NCBI RefSeq assembly: GCF_000282475.1 | Contig: NZ_AKJF01000127.1 | Coordinates: forward strand, 1 to 61,349 | Source: Pseudomonas sp. GM78 | GTDB taxonomy: Bacteria > Pseudomonadota > Gammaproteobacteria > Pseudomonadales > Pseudomonadaceae | Reading direction: 5' to 3' | Length of the DNA stretch: 61,349 nt | Shown: one piece after another, positions 1-13,090 of the stretch | Numbering within the stretch: the stretch's first letter is position 1 | How the letters are laid out: the number at the start of each line of letters is the position of its first letter | Translations under genes and position numbers: made by a program | The notes under the pieces: model-generated | What the model was told of the DNA's origin: nothing | What the model saw: only the letters and a program-made list of their open reading frames with translations | Databases searched by the model: none

Positions 1-19
1 GGCTGCGATCTTTTGATCT
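1..19. repeat. Fragment of an extragenic palindromic repeat
   Basis: The first bases (GGCTGCGATCTTTTGAT) match the inner half of the complete inverted repeat at 6681-6765. The window edge therefore cuts a dispersed extragenic repeat just downstream of lpxH. Only the fragment can be seen. Confidence 0.6.
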
Positions 20-748
20 TTACGGTGTTACGAAATCAAACGGCGCCAGGGCAAACCCGCTGTCGTCGACCTGCAACGCCCAACCCTGTTTATCCCAATC
101 CCCCAGCACGATGCGCTTGGCCGCCAGGTCACCAATCTGCAACTTGTGAATGGCCGGACGATGGGTATGTCCGTGGATCAGCGTTTTCACGCCATATTGC
201 TGCATGATCCGCGGAATCTCCTCGGGCGTGACATCGACAATGTCATTGGCCTTCATCCGCGTCTGCGCCCGGCTTTCACTGCGCAGCTTGCGTGCCAGTT
301 TATGGCGGGTACGCAGCGGCAAATGCCGCAGGATGAACAGGGTGATCGGGTTGCGCAGGTAGCGACGCAGCTTCATGTAGCTTTCGTCGCGGGTGCAGAG
401 GCTGTCGCCGTGCATCAACAGCACGGGTTCGCCGTTGAACTGCACGACACTCGGGTCTTTGAGCAGGCTGCAGCCGGCCTGTTTGCAGAACGCCTTGCCC
501 AGCATGAAGTCGCGATTGCCGTGCATCAGGAAAATCGCCGTGCCGCTGTCGCTCAATTCGCGCAGGGCCTGGCAGATGGAGCGCTGGAACGGCGTCATGG
601 CATCGTCGCCAATCCACGCCTCGAAAAAGTCGCCCAGGATGTACAGTGCACTCGCCGCACGGGCGCGCCCGGCGAGTAAATCCAGAAACGCCCGGGTAAT
701 GTCCGGGCGCTCCTCTTCCAGATGCAAGTCTGAAATCAGCAGTATCAC
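20..748 (-). CDS. lpxH: UDP-2,3-diacylglucosamine pyrophosphatase LpxH
   Basis: Cytoplasmic/peripheral enzyme of lipid A synthesis that hydrolyses UDP-2,3-diacylglucosamine to lipid X and UMP. The 242-residue product has the calcineurin-type metallophosphatase signature in order: D-x-H at residues 7-9, GD at 39-40, GNRD at 77-80, HGD near 113 and HGHTH near 193. These are the Mn-binding residues of the family, and the length is normal. Its ATG overlaps the ppiB stop as ATGA, so it is the second gene of a coupled ppiB-lpxH pair. A palindromic repeat fragment follows the gene. Confidence 0.96.
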   Translation of the reverse strand: MILLISDLHLEEERPDITRAFLDLLAGRARAASALYILGDFFEAWIGDDAMTPFQRSICQALRELSDSGTAIFLMHGNRDFMLGKAFCKQAGCSLLKDPSVVQFNGEPVLLMHGDSLCTRDESYMKLRRYLRNPITLFILRHLPLRTRHKLARKLRSESRAQTRMKANDIVDVTPEEIPRIMQQYGVKTLIHGHTHRPAIHKLQIGDLAAKRIVLGDWDKQGWALQVDDSGFALAPFDFVTP

Positions 749-1248
749 TCAATGATCTCGGCTTTCTCGATGATCACGTCGTCTGCTGGTACGTCTTGGT
801 GGCCGGCCTTGGAAGTGGTGGCCACGCCTTTGATCTTGTCGACAACGTCGGTGCCGGCGGTCACTTTACCGAATACCGCGTAGCCCCAGCCTTGAACGTT
901 CTTGCCGCTGTGGTTCAGGAAGCTGTTGTCCGCCACGTTGATGAAGAACTGTGCGGAAGCCGAATGCGGCTCCATGGTGCGGGCCATGGCGACGGTGTAC
1001 TTGTCGTTGGAAAGACCGTTGTCAGCTTCGTTCTGGATGCTTGGGCGCTTGTCTTTCTTTTCTTTCATGCCTGGCTCGAAACCGCCGCCCTGGATCATGA
1101 AGTTACCGATGACACGGTGGAAAACGGTGTTTTCGTAGTGACCGGCTTTAACGTATTCGACGAAGTTGGCCACGGTGATCGGGGCTTTATCGGCGTTCAG
1201 TTCGAGGACGATGTCGCCGAAGTTGGTAGTCAGTTTGACTTGGGTCAT
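745..1248 (-). CDS. ppiB: Peptidyl-prolyl cis-trans isomerase B (cyclophilin)
   Basis: Cytoplasmic proline isomerase of 167 residues without a signal peptide, which separates it from the periplasmic PpiA. Cyclophilin core motifs are visible: [13 protein letters not shown] near residues 43-55 and the SAQFFINV segment near 97-104. It is the first gene of the ppiB-lpxH unit and diverges from glnS across a 251-bp gap. The ATG is preceded by a GAGTAACG stretch; no stronger upstream start exists in frame. Confidence 0.96.
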   Translation of the reverse strand: MTQVKLTTNFGDIVLELNADKAPITVANFVEYVKAGHYENTVFHRVIGNFMIQGGGFEPGMKEKKDKRPSIQNEADNGLSNDKYTVAMARTMEPHSASAQFFINVADNSFLNHSGKNVQGWGYAVFGKVTAGTDVVDKIKGVATTSKAGHQDVPADDVIIEKAEIIE

Positions 1249-1499
1249 GATCGTTACTCACCTTATGAATTCGTGGTCTTGGGACATTCCATCCCGCAAC
1301 CGGTTCAGCCTGTCTCGGCCAAGGTGCGCAGTTTAGCGTGACAGGCACGAATTTCGAGGCTGTTTTTTCAATTACGGCCTATTAAATGCGACGGTTTACA
1401 GAGTGCGCTCTGTCAGGTACTTGACGGCATCGGCTATGATAGCGGCTTTGTTTTGTCCGGCCTTCGTTACGGCCACGCACTTGTACGTTCAAGGATCCT

Positions 1500-3197
1500 A
1501 TGAGCAAGCCCACTGTCGACCCTACCTCGAATGCCAAGACCGGCCCTGCCGTGCCGGTCAACTTCCTGCGGCCGATCATCCAGGCAGACCTGGACTCGGG
1601 CAAGCACACGCAGATCGTCACCCGTTTCCCGCCTGAACCCAACGGCTACCTGCACATCGGTCACGCCAAGTCGATCTGTGTGAACTTCGGCCTGGCCCAG
1701 GAGTTCGGCGGTGTCACGCACCTGCGTTTCGACGACACCAACCCGGCCAAGGAAGACCAGGAGTACATCGACGCGATCGAAAGCGACGTCAAATGGCTGG
1801 GCTTCGAGTGGTCCGGCGAAGTGCGCTACGCCTCGCAATATTTCGACCAGTTGCACGACTGGGCCGTCGAACTGATCAAGTCCGGCAAGGCCTATGTCGA
1901 TGACCTGACCCCGGAACAAGCCAAGGAATACCGTGGCACCCTGACCGAGCCAGGCAAGAACAGCCCGTTCCGCGACCGCAGCGTCGAAGAGAACCTGGAC
2001 CTGTTCGCCCGCATGAAGGCCGGCGAATTCAAGGACGGCGCACGCGTGCTGCGGGCCAAGATCGACATGGCTTCGCCGAACATGAACCTGCGCGATCCGA
2101 TCATGTATCGCATTCGCCACGCTCATCACCACCAGACCGGCGACAAGTGGTGCATCTACCCGAACTACGACTTCACCCACGGTCAGTCGGACGCCATTGA
2201 AGGCATCACCCACTCGATCTGCACCCTGGAGTTCGAAAGCCACCGTCCGCTGTACGAGTGGTTCCTGGAGAACCTGCCAGTACCGGCCAACCCGCGCCAG
2301 TACGAGTTCAGCCGCCTGAACCTGAACTACACCATCACCAGCAAGCGCAAGCTCAAGCAACTGGTCGATGAAAAGCACGTCAACGGTTGGGACGATCCGC
2401 GCATGTCCACGCTGTCGGGCTTCCGCCGCCGTGGCTACACGCCGAAATCGATCCGCAACTTCTGCGAAATGATCGGCACCAACCGTTCCGACGGCGTGGT
2501 CGACTTCGGCATGCTCGAATTCAGCATCCGCGACGACCTCGACCACAGCGCCCCGCGTGCCATGTGCGTGCTGCGTCCGCTGAAAGTCGTGATCACCAAC
2601 TACCCGGAAGGTCAGGTCGAAAACCTCGAACTGGCGTGCCACCCGAAAGAAGACATGGGGGTGCGCGTCCTGCCGTTCGCCCGTGAGCTCTACATCGACC
2701 GTGAAGACTTCATGGAAGAGCCGCCAAAAGGCTACAAGCGCCTGGAGCCGAACGGCGAAGTGCGCCTGCGTGGCAGCTACGTGATCCGTGCCGACGAAGC
2801 GATCAAGGACGCCGATGGCAACATCGTCGAACTGCGCTGCTCGTACGATCCGGACACCCTGGGCAAGAACCCTGAAGGCCGCAAGGTCAAGGGAGTGATC
2901 CACTGGGTGCCGGCCGCTGCCAGCGTCGAGTGCGAAGTGCGCCTGTACGATCGCCTGTTCCGTTCCCCGAACCCGGAGAAGGCCGAAGACAGCGCCAGTT
3001 TCCTGGACAACATCAACCCTGACTCGCTGCAGGTACTCACCGGTTGTCGTGCCGAGCCTTCGCTGGGCAACGCACAGCCGGAAGACCGTTTCCAGTTCGA
3101 GCGCGAAGGTTACTTCGTCGCGGATATCAAGGACTCGAAACCCGGTCAGCCGGTGTTCAACCGTACCGTGACCCTGCGTGACTCCTGGGGCCAGTGA
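1500..3197 (+). CDS. glnS: Glutaminyl-tRNA synthetase
   Basis: Class I aminoacyl-tRNA synthetase that charges tRNA-Gln in the cytoplasm. The 565-residue protein has the HIGH motif as [12 protein letters not shown] near residue 50 and the KMSKS-equivalent TSKRKL near residue 281. The C-terminal half is the anticodon-binding beta-barrel. Length is close to the E. coli enzyme (about 554), with a slightly longer N-terminus. The start ATG follows an AAGGATCC Shine-Dalgarno region. It is followed after 14 nt by cysS, so the two synthetase genes are probably co-transcribed. A TATGAT sequence near 1435 could be the -10 box, but no convincing -35 accompanies it. Confidence 0.97.
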   Translation: MSKPTVDPTSNAKTGPAVPVNFLRPIIQADLDSGKHTQIVTRFPPEPNGYLHIGHAKSICVNFGLAQEFGGVTHLRFDDTNPAKEDQEYIDAIESDVKWLGFEWSGEVRYASQYFDQLHDWAVELIKSGKAYVDDLTPEQAKEYRGTLTEPGKNSPFRDRSVEENLDLFARMKAGEFKDGARVLRAKIDMASPNMNLRDPIMYRIRHAHHHQTGDKWCIYPNYDFTHGQSDAIEGITHSICTLEFESHRPLYEWFLENLPVPANPRQYEFSRLNLNYTITSKRKLKQLVDEKHVNGWDDPRMSTLSGFRRRGYTPKSIRNFCEMIGTNRSDGVVDFGMLEFSIRDDLDHSAPRAMCVLRPLKVVITNYPEGQVENLELACHPKEDMGVRVLPFARELYIDREDFMEEPPKGYKRLEPNGEVRLRGSYVIRADEAIKDADGNIVELRCSYDPDTLGKNPEGRKVKGVIHWVPAAASVECEVRLYDRLFRSPNPEKAEDSASFLDNINPDSLQVLTGCRAEPSLGNAQPEDRFQFEREGYFVADIKDSKPGQPVFNRTVTLRDSWGQ

Positions 3198-3211
3198 TTC
3201 AAGGAAATAAC

Positions 3212-4594
3212 GTGCTTACGATCTACAACACGCTCACCAAGAGCAAAGAAGTCTTCAAGCCGCTCGATGGCAACAAGGTGCGCATGTACGTGTGCGGCAT
3301 GACCGTGTACGACTACTGCCACCTGGGCCACGGGCGCAGCATGGTCGCCTTCGACCTGGTGACGCGCTGGCTGCGTTTTAGCGGCTACGACCTGACTTAT
3401 GTGCGCAATATCACTGACATTGACGACAAGATCATCAATCGGGCCAATGAGAACGGCGAGTCGTTCGAAGCCTTGACCGAGCGCATGATCGCGGCGATGC
3501 ACGAAGATGAAGCGCGCCTGAACATCAAGAAGCCGGACATGGAGCCGCGTGCCACGGATCACATCCCTGGCATGCACTCGATGATCCAGACCCTGATCGA
3601 CAAGGGTTACGCCTACGCCCCGGGCAATGGCGACGTGTACTACCGCGTCGGCAAGTTCATGGGCTACGGCAAGCTGTCGCGCAAGAAAATCGAAGACCTG
3701 CGCATCGGCGCGCGCATCGAAGTCGACGAGTCCAAGCAGGACCCGCTGGACTTCGTGCTGTGGAAAGCCGCCAAGCCGGGTGAGCCGAGCTGGGAATCGC
3801 CGTGGGGCGCCGGGCGTCCGGGCTGGCACATCGAGTGCTCGGTGATGTCCACCTGCTGCCTGGGCGAGACCTTCGACATTCATGGCGGCGGCAGCGACCT
3901 GGAGTTCCCGCACCACGAAAACGAAATCGCCCAGAGCGAAGCGGCCACCGGCAAGACCTACGCCAACGCGTGGATGCATTGCGGCATGATCCGCATCAAT
4001 GGCGAGAAGATGTCCAAGTCCTTGAACAACTTCTTCACCATTCGCGACGTGCTCGACAAGTACCACCCGGAAGTCGTGCGTTACCTGCTGGTGTCGAGCC
4101 ACTACCGCAGCGCCATCAACTACTCGGAAGACAACCTCAAGGACGCCAAGGGCGCACTGGAGCGTTTCTATCACGCGTTGAAAGGCCTGCCGAACTTGGC
4201 GCCGGCTGGCGGCGAAGCCTTTGTCGAGCGTTTCACCCAGGTGATGAACGACGACTTCGGCACGCCGGAAGCCTGTGCGGTGCTGTTCGAAATGGTGCGC
4301 GAGATCAACCGTCTGCGCGAGAGCGATCTAAACGCAGCGGCCGGCCTGGCTGCCCGTTTGAAAGAACTGGCCAGCGTGCTGGGTGTGTTGCAACTGGAAG
4401 CCGATGACTTCCTGCAGGCCGGCGCCGAAGGGCGCGTGGATGCAGCGGAAGTCGAGGCGCTGATTGCTGCGCGCCTGGCAGCCCGTGCCGGCAAGGACTG
4501 GGCCGAATCCGACCGCATCCGCGACCAGCTCACCGCCATGGGTGTGGTGCTGGAAGATGGCAAGGGTGGGACGACCTGGCGTTTGGCTGACTGA
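3212..4594 (+). CDS. cysS: Cysteinyl-tRNA synthetase
   Basis: Class I synthetase that charges tRNA-Cys. I place the start at the GTG at 3212 (product [10 protein letters not shown]...), because AAGGAAA lies just upstream and this gives 460 residues, the usual length. An upstream GTG at 3194 overlaps the end of glnS and lacks a ribosome site. The HIGH-type motif is CHLGHGRS, the KMSKS motif is intact, and the zinc ligands are present (Cys of YVCGMTVYD, Cys of HIECSVMS, the HHENE histidines). It ends just before an intrinsic terminator. Confidence 0.97.
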   Translation: MLTIYNTLTKSKEVFKPLDGNKVRMYVCGMTVYDYCHLGHGRSMVAFDLVTRWLRFSGYDLTYVRNITDIDDKIINRANENGESFEALTERMIAAMHEDEARLNIKKPDMEPRATDHIPGMHSMIQTLIDKGYAYAPGNGDVYYRVGKFMGYGKLSRKKIEDLRIGARIEVDESKQDPLDFVLWKAAKPGEPSWESPWGAGRPGWHIECSVMSTCCLGETFDIHGGGSDLEFPHHENEIAQSEAATGKTYANAWMHCGMIRINGEKMSKSLNNFFTIRDVLDKYHPEVVRYLLVSSHYRSAINYSEDNLKDAKGALERFYHALKGLPNLAPAGGEAFVERFTQVMNDDFGTPEACAVLFEMVREINRLRESDLNAAAGLAARLKELASVLGVLQLEADDFLQAGAEGRVDAAEVEALIAARLAARAGKDWAESDRIRDQLTAMGVVLEDGKGGTTWRLAD

Positions 4595-4612
4595 CAGCTG
4601 CACCGGCTATAA

Positions 4613-4645
4613 AACAAAACCCGCCTTGTGCGGGTTTTTGTTTTT
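4613..4645 (+). terminator. Intrinsic terminator after cysS
   Basis: A GC-rich hairpin (AAAACCCGCC / GCGGGTTTT with a TTGT loop) is followed by TTTTTGTTTTT. It ends the glnS-cysS unit. The A-run on the 5' side could also let it work for transcripts from the other direction. Confidence 0.85.
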
Positions 4646-4680
4646 CAAGGCGTAAGTGCAGCGGTGTCCCGGCTGGCCTC

Positions 4681-4771
4681 ATCGCGGGCAAGCCCGCTCC
4701 CACAGTGATTGAGGTGGATTTCGATTTTGTGAACGGCGCAAAACCCTGTGGGAGCGGGCTTGCCCGCGATT
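4681..4771. repeat. REPIN, GCGGGCAAGCCCGC type
   Basis: Two REP palindromes in inverted orientation: GCGGGCAAGCCCGCTCCCACA on the left and its reverse complement on the right, about 40 bp apart. This is the typical non-autonomous doublet thought to be moved by RAYT transposases. Related doublets lie at 33664 and 53049. Confidence 0.9.
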
Positions 4772-4784
4772 GACTGCGCAGCAG

Positions 4785-6620
4785 TCAGCTGTCTGATTGG
4801 CGCAGCCGTTTGTAGAGGGTGTTGCGACTGACGCCAAGCCTGCGCGCCAGATGCGAAATATTCCCCCCGACCGCCTGCAACTGCCGATTCAAATCCTCGG
4901 CATCATCCAGATCCACCGACAGCGGCTCCGGCGTCTCCACCGGCTCCATCTCCAGATCGACAAAAAAATCATCCGGCAAATGCTCCGGTCGCACCGGTTG
5001 TTCCTCGGCCATGGCCAGCGCCACCTGCATCACGCTGCTGACCTGCCTTAAATTCCCCGGCCACGGATGACGGCTGAACAATTCCAGGACTTCGCGGCTC
5101 AACCCGGCCCACTGACTCGGTTCGCGGTGCTGTTCCCACAAGCGTTTGAACAGCGCCTCTTTATCACTGCGTTCCCTTAACGGCGGCAGTTCCAGGGTCA
5201 GGCCGCCGATGCGGTAGTACAAATCTTCCCGAAAACGCCCCAGTTGCACCTGCTCGCGCAACGAGCGGTTGGTCGCGGAAATGATGCGGATGTCCACCGG
5301 GAACAACTCACTGCTGCCCACCGGTTGCACACAACGCTCCTGCAACACCCGCAGCAACCGGGCCTGGGTCGGCAGCGGCATGTCGCCGATTTCATCGAGG
5401 AACAGCGTGCCTTTGTCGGCCTTGCGGATCAGGCCGATGCTGCCTTTCTGGTTGGCACCGGTGAACGCGCCTTTTTCATAGCCGAACAGCTCAGACTCCA
5501 CCAGTTCGGCGGGAATAGCTGCACAGTTCACGGCGATGAACGCCTGTTTGTTGCGCGAGCTGGCCTGATGCAGGGCTTTGACGAACACCTCCTTGCCGAC
5601 CCCGGTTTCGCCGTGAATCAACAACGGAATGTCTTTTTCCAACAGGCGCTCGGCCTGGCGCACGGCTTTTTCCACGCGGCTGTCGCCAAAATGCAGGGTG
5701 TTGAGGCTGATGACGTCGGGTGGCGCGACGCTGGGCTCAGTGAACACTCGCGCCTGAACAGGGGCCATCTTTGGCCGCTTCAGCAGGCACTGAAATCGAT
5801 TGCGCCCGCAGGTCTGGAGCGAGAAGGGCAGGCCTTCGGGCTGATTCAGCAACTCCAGCAAGGAAACCTTGAACAGGCTCTCGACACTGACCCGCGACAG
5901 GCGCATGCCCAGCAGGTTGTCGGCGCGACGATTGGCGGACAGCACTTGGCCACTCTCATCGAAAATCAGCAATCCGGCCCACTGGCTGTCGAGGTTGTTG
6001 AGGCCGGTGTTGAACGTCAGTTGAAAGTGCTGGCCGTGGAACAGGTTGAGAATCAGCCGGTTTTCCACGGTCTGGCTCATCATCTTGACCATGCCCAGGG
6101 TATGGGACGGCGGCAGGTAGCTGTCGCTGGACACATCCAGCACGGCGATGACCTTGCGCTCGGCATCGAAAATCGGCGCGGCGGAGCCGGTCATGAAGCG
6201 GTTGGCCTTGAGAAAGTGTTCATCATGCTCGATGTGCACCGCCTGTTCGCAAGCGAGCGCGGTACCGATCGCATTGGTCCCGCTGCAGCGCTCCATCCAG
6301 CTGGCGCCGGCGCTGAAGCCACGGGTCAGGCCCGGTTCGATAAACCGTTGGGTGCCCCAGGACGTCAGCACCTGGCCCTGATTGTCGGCGAGCATGATCA
6401 GGCAGTTGGAGTTGCTGAGGATGTTTTCGTAGTACGGCAGGACTTCCTGGTGGGTGGTCTGCACCAGGGAATGCTGGCTCTCCAGCAATTGCTTGATGCC
6501 TTCAGCCGGTAGCTGATCGAAGGCCGGGGTGCTCTGGTGATTGAGGCCGAAGGCGCGGCAACGTTTCCAGGAGTCCTGGATGATGGCGTCGTGGGATAAC
6601 GCGGGGGCAGGTGCGGCCAT
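4785..6620 (-). CDS. AcoR-like sigma-54-dependent activator
   Basis: Bacterial enhancer-binding protein of 611 residues. A GAF-type sensor region spans about residues 60-195 and a PAS-like segment about 205-255. The AAA+ domain follows, with Walker A GETGVGKE at 337-344, the sigma-54 contact loop GAFTGA at 384-389 and Walker B GTLFLDEIGD at 404-413. A Fis-type helix-turn-helix lies near 570-606. The lack of a receiver domain suggests it senses a small molecule, as AcoR does. It is divergent from the ABC importer operon, whose upstream region carries a sigma-54 promoter and a repeat array, so the operon is its likely target. The ligand cannot be read from the sequence. Confidence 0.93.
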   Translation of the reverse strand: MAAPAPALSHDAIIQDSWKRCRAFGLNHQSTPAFDQLPAEGIKQLLESQHSLVQTTHQEVLPYYENILSNSNCLIMLADNQGQVLTSWGTQRFIEPGLTRGFSAGASWMERCSGTNAIGTALACEQAVHIEHDEHFLKANRFMTGSAAPIFDAERKVIAVLDVSSDSYLPPSHTLGMVKMMSQTVENRLILNLFHGQHFQLTFNTGLNNLDSQWAGLLIFDESGQVLSANRRADNLLGMRLSRVSVESLFKVSLLELLNQPEGLPFSLQTCGRNRFQCLLKRPKMAPVQARVFTEPSVAPPDVISLNTLHFGDSRVEKAVRQAERLLEKDIPLLIHGETGVGKEVFVKALHQASSRNKQAFIAVNCAAIPAELVESELFGYEKGAFTGANQKGSIGLIRKADKGTLFLDEIGDMPLPTQARLLRVLQERCVQPVGSSELFPVDIRIISATNRSLREQVQLGRFREDLYYRIGGLTLELPPLRERSDKEALFKRLWEQHREPSQWAGLSREVLELFSRHPWPGNLRQVSSVMQVALAMAEEQPVRPEHLPDDFFVDLEMEPVETPEPLSVDLDDAEDLNRQLQAVGGNISHLARRLGVSRNTLYKRLRQSDS

Positions 6621-6680
6621 TCAAGTCAGCCTCTGATTAACGCTTTTATTGTTTTTATTTTAAATGCGCAGAACAACACC

Positions 6681-6765
6681 TGTAGGAGCTGCCGAAGGCT
6701 GCGATCTTTTGATTTTGATTTTTAGAAGCAAGATCAAAAGATCGCAGCCTTCGGCAGCTCCTACA
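6681..6765. repeat. Extragenic palindrome with 33-bp perfect arms
   Basis: TGTAGGAGCTGCCGAAGGCT... at 6681-6713 is repeated as its exact reverse complement at 6733-6765, around a 19-bp centre. It belongs to the TGTAGGAGCTGCCGAAGGCTG class of Pseudomonas extragenic repeats; part of another copy opens the window. It sits between the activator gene and its putative binding sites and could block read-through in either direction. Confidence 0.9.
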
Positions 6766-6791
6766 AGGACCGCGAACAACCCATAGAGTGT

Positions 6792-6870
6792 TGTTCACTA
6801 ATGTTCATTGTCAATCGCAGAAGTGTTCAGTTGTTCAGCCGCGATTGTTCATTTGTGTTCAGCAATGAAC
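6792..6870 (+). promoter_or_regulatory. Array of TGTTCA half-sites, putative activator binding region
   Basis: Six copies of TGTTCA begin at 6792, 6802, 6824, 6832, 6846 and 6856, and an inverted TGAAC ends the array at 6870. Several neighbours are spaced by 10 bp or about two helical turns. The last pair forms GTTCA-N4-TGAAC. The array lies about 80-160 bp upstream of the predicted transcription start, the usual place for sites bound by enhancer-binding proteins. That the divergent AcoR-like protein binds it is inferred. Confidence 0.65.
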
Positions 6871-6925
6871 GTGACCAGTTAGTCACTTTCAAGGATTCAA
6901 AGCCAAATCAACGGCTTGCGTTTTC

Positions 6926-6941
6926 TGGCACAAATGTCGCT
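6926..6941 (+). promoter_or_regulatory. Putative sigma-54 (-24/-12) promoter
   Basis: TGGCAC, five bases, then TCGCT matches the TGGCAC-N5-TTGCW consensus with one mismatch in the -12 box. Transcription would start near 6952, about 35 bp before the first gene of the ABC operon. A divergent activator with the GAFTGA loop supports the call. Confidence 0.7.
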
Positions 6942-6986
6942 ATACCGCTCGGGTCGCTTGTCTCCAAAAATAAAAAAGGCCGAGCC

Positions 6987-8081
6987 ATGTCATTAACCCT
7001 GGAGCATGTCAGCCGCACCGTCGAGGGCCAGACCTGGATTGACGATGCGTGCCTGCGTTTCGAACCCGGATCCTTCAACGTCTTGCTCGGGCGCACGCTG
7101 TCCGGCAAGACCAGTCTCATGCGCCTGATGGCCGGGCTGGACAAGCCTGACAGCGGGCGCATCCTGATGAATGGCGTCGATGTCACCCAGCGCCCGGTGC
7201 GCCTGCGCAACGTGTCGATGGTGTATCAGCAGTTCATCAATTATCCGACCATGACCGTCTTCGAGAACATCGCCTCGCCGTTGCGCCAGGCCGGTGTGTC
7301 CAATGAGCTGATCCAGAGCAAGGTGCTGGAAACCGCGAAGATGCTGCGCATCGAGAAGTTCCTCAAGCGTTTCCCCCTGGAACTCTCCGGTGGCCAGCAA
7401 CAGCGCACTGCCATGGCCCGGGCGCTGGTCAAGGATGCCGAACTGATCCTGTTCGATGAGCCGCTGGTCAACCTCGACTACAAATTGCGCGAAGAGCTGC
7501 GCCAGGAAATGCGCGAGCTGTTCAAGGCGCGCCATACCATCGCCATCTATGCCACCACCGAGCCCAACGAAGCCTTGGCCTTGGGCGGCACCACCACCAT
7601 TCTTCATGAAGGCCGGGTGATCCAGAGCGGCAAGTCTGCCGAGGTCTACCACCAGCCGCAGACCGTACTGGCGGCGGAGTTGTTCTCCGAGCCGCCGATC
7701 AATCTGATGCCGGGTCGTATTGCCGGCAACGAAGTCAGCTTCGCCAACTTCGTGCACTTCCCGTTGAACGTCGACTTGCGCCCGGTGGGCGAGGGCGAGT
7801 TCCGCTTTGGTGTGCGCCCCAGCCATATCTCGCTGGTACCGAGCAACGACGATGACCTGGAACTGGCGGTGACCGTCGAAGTCGCGGAAATCAGCGGCTC
7901 GGAAACCTTCCTGCACGTTCGCAACGAGCATTTCCTGCTGGTGCTGCACTTGCCCGGTGTTCACGAGTACGACGTCGATGCGCCGATCCGCATCTACATC
8001 CCGACCCATAAACTGTTTGTGTTCGATGCGCAGGGGCGGCTGGTCCAGGCGCCCGGCCGGCGCGTCGCGAGGGTTGCCTGA
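6987..8081 (+). CDS. glpS: ABC importer ATP-binding subunit, GlpS type
   Basis: First of two ATPases of a glycerol-type ABC importer; 364 residues with a C-terminal OB/TOBE-like region. Walker A is GRTLSGKT (35-42), the signature LSGGQ (133-137) is canonical and Walker B is LILFDEP. The H-loop histidine is missing: the expected THDQ reads TTEP, with Thr191 at the histidine position. The ATG at 6987 was chosen because upstream extension would run through the promoter. The stop overlaps the next ATG by one base. The name follows the glpSTPQUV operon of Rhizobium leguminosarum; the substrate here is inferred from gene order and family. Confidence 0.85.
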   Translation: MSLTLEHVSRTVEGQTWIDDACLRFEPGSFNVLLGRTLSGKTSLMRLMAGLDKPDSGRILMNGVDVTQRPVRLRNVSMVYQQFINYPTMTVFENIASPLRQAGVSNELIQSKVLETAKMLRIEKFLKRFPLELSGGQQQRTAMARALVKDAELILFDEPLVNLDYKLREELRQEMRELFKARHTIAIYATTEPNEALALGGTTTILHEGRVIQSGKSAEVYHQPQTVLAAELFSEPPINLMPGRIAGNEVSFANFVHFPLNVDLRPVGEGEFRFGVRPSHISLVPSNDDDLELAVTVEVAEISGSETFLHVRNEHFLLVLHLPGVHEYDVDAPIRIYIPTHKLFVFDAQGRLVQAPGRRVARVA

Positions 8082-9192
8082 TGGCCGAAATCCGTTTGCA
8101 GAACCTCGCCCACAGCTATACCAGCACCCCGAGCGGACCCGAGGACTACGCGATCCGCCAGATGGACCACATCTGGGAGCAGGGCGGCGCCTACGCTTTG
8201 CTCGGTCCGTCGGGTTGCGGCAAGTCGACCTTGCTCAACATCATTTCCGGCTTGCTCAGCCCGTCCCAGGGCCATGTGCTGTTCGATGGCAAGGCGGTCA
8301 ACAACCTGACTCCGGAAAAACGCAACATCGCCCAGGTGTTCCAGTTTCCGGTGGTCTACGACACCATGACGGTGTTCGACAACCTGGCCTTTCCGTTGCG
8401 TAACCAGGGCATGGCCGAGGCGAAAATTCACACCAAGGTGCGGGAAATTGCCGAGGTTCTCGACCTGCAGAGCCTGCTGAGCAAGAAAGCCAGCAACCTC
8501 ACCGCCGACGAAAAACAGAAAGTCTCCATGGGCCGTGGGCTGGTGCGCGATGACGTCTCGGCCATCCTCTTCGACGAGCCGCTGACGGTGATCGACCCGC
8601 ACCTGAAGTGGAAGCTGCGGCGCAAGCTCAAGCAGATCCACGAGCAGTTCAACATCACCATGGTCTACGTCACCCACGATCAACTGGAGGCCTCGACCTT
8701 CGCCGACAAGATCGCGGTGATGTACGGCGGGCAGATCGTGCAGTTCGGCACGCCGCGGGAATTGTTCGAGCGGCCGAGCCACACCTTTGTCGGTTATTTC
8801 ATTGGCAGTCCGGGGATGAACCTGATCGAGGTCGGGGTGCAACCGGGGGGTGTCGGTTTCGCGTCGACCCATCTACCGTTGTCCGAGGCCATGCAGAAGC
8901 GCATCGCCGAATCCGAATGGCACACCCTGAAAGTCGGCATCCGCCCGGAGTTCATCCATGTCTGGGATGAACCCTTTGATGACGCATTGCGGGCACAAGT
9001 CGTACACGTCGAAGACCTCGGCACCTACAAGATCATGACCCTGAACCTCGACGGCGTGCCGCTGAAAGTGCGCCTGGCCGAAGACAAGCCGGTGCCCGAG
9101 GGCACGGCATATATCAGTTTTCCGGCGCAGTGGCTGATGGTCTATGCCGATGATTTCCTGCTGGAACCGCAATCGGTGGGTGAGGTGCAGCC

Positions 9193-9196
<4 letters not shown>
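8081..9196 (+). CDS. glpT: ABC importer ATP-binding subunit, GlpT type
   Basis: Second ATPase of the importer, 371 residues, paralogous to the preceding subunit. Walker A GPSGCGKST (42-50), Walker B AILFDEP and the H-loop histidine (THDQ, His199) are intact, but the signature is degenerate: LTADEKQ (140-146) stands where LSGGQ is expected. Together with the upstream subunit this predicts a heterodimer with one canonical and one degenerate ATP site. Its TGA overlaps the permease ATG by four bases. It is not related to the glycerol-3-phosphate antiporter also named GlpT. Confidence 0.85.
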
Positions 9197-10059
<863 letters not shown>

Positions 10060-10066
10060 GGCCATC

Positions 10067-10867
<801 letters not shown>

Positions 10868-10874
10868 GGAGTCG

Positions 10875-11150
10875 ATGATGGAATGGATGAGTTGGACAGT
10901 CCCCACGGCGGCGTTCTTCAGTGTGATTGCCTTGATCCTGGTGGGCATGACGACCTGGGAGTTGCGCTCGCCGAGCATTCTTCGACGAGGCTTTTTGCCG
11001 ATTGCCACCACCCGTGGCGATCGGTTGTTCATCGGTCTTCTCGGCAGCGCCTACCTGCATCTGCTGGTAATCGGCGTGACCGACTGGAGCATCTGGGTCG
11101 CCTTCGCGATGTCCCTGGTGTGGCTGTTGGCTGTGATGCGTTGGGGCTAG
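10875..11150 (+). CDS. Small DUF2160 membrane protein of the importer operon
   Basis: A 91-residue protein with two or three hydrophobic helices (PTAAFFSVIALILVGMT near the start, LLGSAYLHLLVIGV in the middle, FAMSLVWLLAVM at the end). A small protein of this kind sits between permease and binding-protein genes in glycerol-type operons (GlpU position in Rhizobium). Its role is not known; an accessory membrane subunit is a guess. The start MMEW was chosen because a GAGGAG ribosome site precedes it; it begins 7 nt after glpQ. Confidence 0.82.
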   Translation: MMEWMSWTVPTAAFFSVIALILVGMTTWELRSPSILRRGFLPIATTRGDRLFIGLLGSAYLHLLVIGVTDWSIWVAFAMSLVWLLAVMRWG

Positions 11151-11197
11151 TCGAATCGCTCGGCAATCTTGCTCCCAAATTCAATAAGGAGGTCTCT

Positions 11198-12940
<1,743 letters not shown>

Positions 12941-12962
12941 AGTGTTGGAGTGTGAAAGGCGA

Positions 12963-12990
12963 ACGGCACCGCAAGGTGCCGTTTTTGTTT
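12963..12990 (+). terminator. Intrinsic terminator of the ABC importer operon
   Basis: Hairpin CGGCACC-GCAA-GGTGCCG followed by TTTTTGTTT, 23 bp after the glpV stop. The arms are the same as those of the nuo terminator near 15331. Confidence 0.9.
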
Positions 12991-13006
12991 GTGGGTGTGT
13001 TGCTAT

Positions 13007-13090
13007 CTTCGTCGGATCGCCACCCGGAACAGACTCGCACAGTTAGTCGCATGCGTTCACAAACTGTATGTTCAAAGGAGATTCATTGGG
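13007..13090 (+). repeat. Left copy of an imperfect direct repeat bounding the islet
   Basis: This stretch from CTTCGTCGG to CATTGGG aligns with 14198-14284 along its length, with a few short gaps. Shared blocks include GCGTTCACAAA, TTGTATGTT or CTGTATGTT, and CATTGGG. The two copies enclose the AT-rich orphan gene and the intron remnant. I do not recognise the sequence; it might be the upstream region of a gene family that recombined. Confidence 0.75.

Noticed and set aside
1421-1440. TTGACG...TATGAT as the glnS promoter
   Set aside because: The two boxes are only 8 bp apart, too close for a sigma-70 promoter; only the -10 part may be real.
1467-2903. A 478-codon open frame antisense to glnS
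   Set aside because: It mirrors the codon structure of glnS, has no ribosome site and no recognisable domain; it is a shadow frame of high-GC DNA.
6801-6986. N-terminal extension of GlpS by 62 codons
   Set aside because: It would run through the TGTTCA array and the sigma-54 promoter, and the family starts near MSLTLEHVSR.
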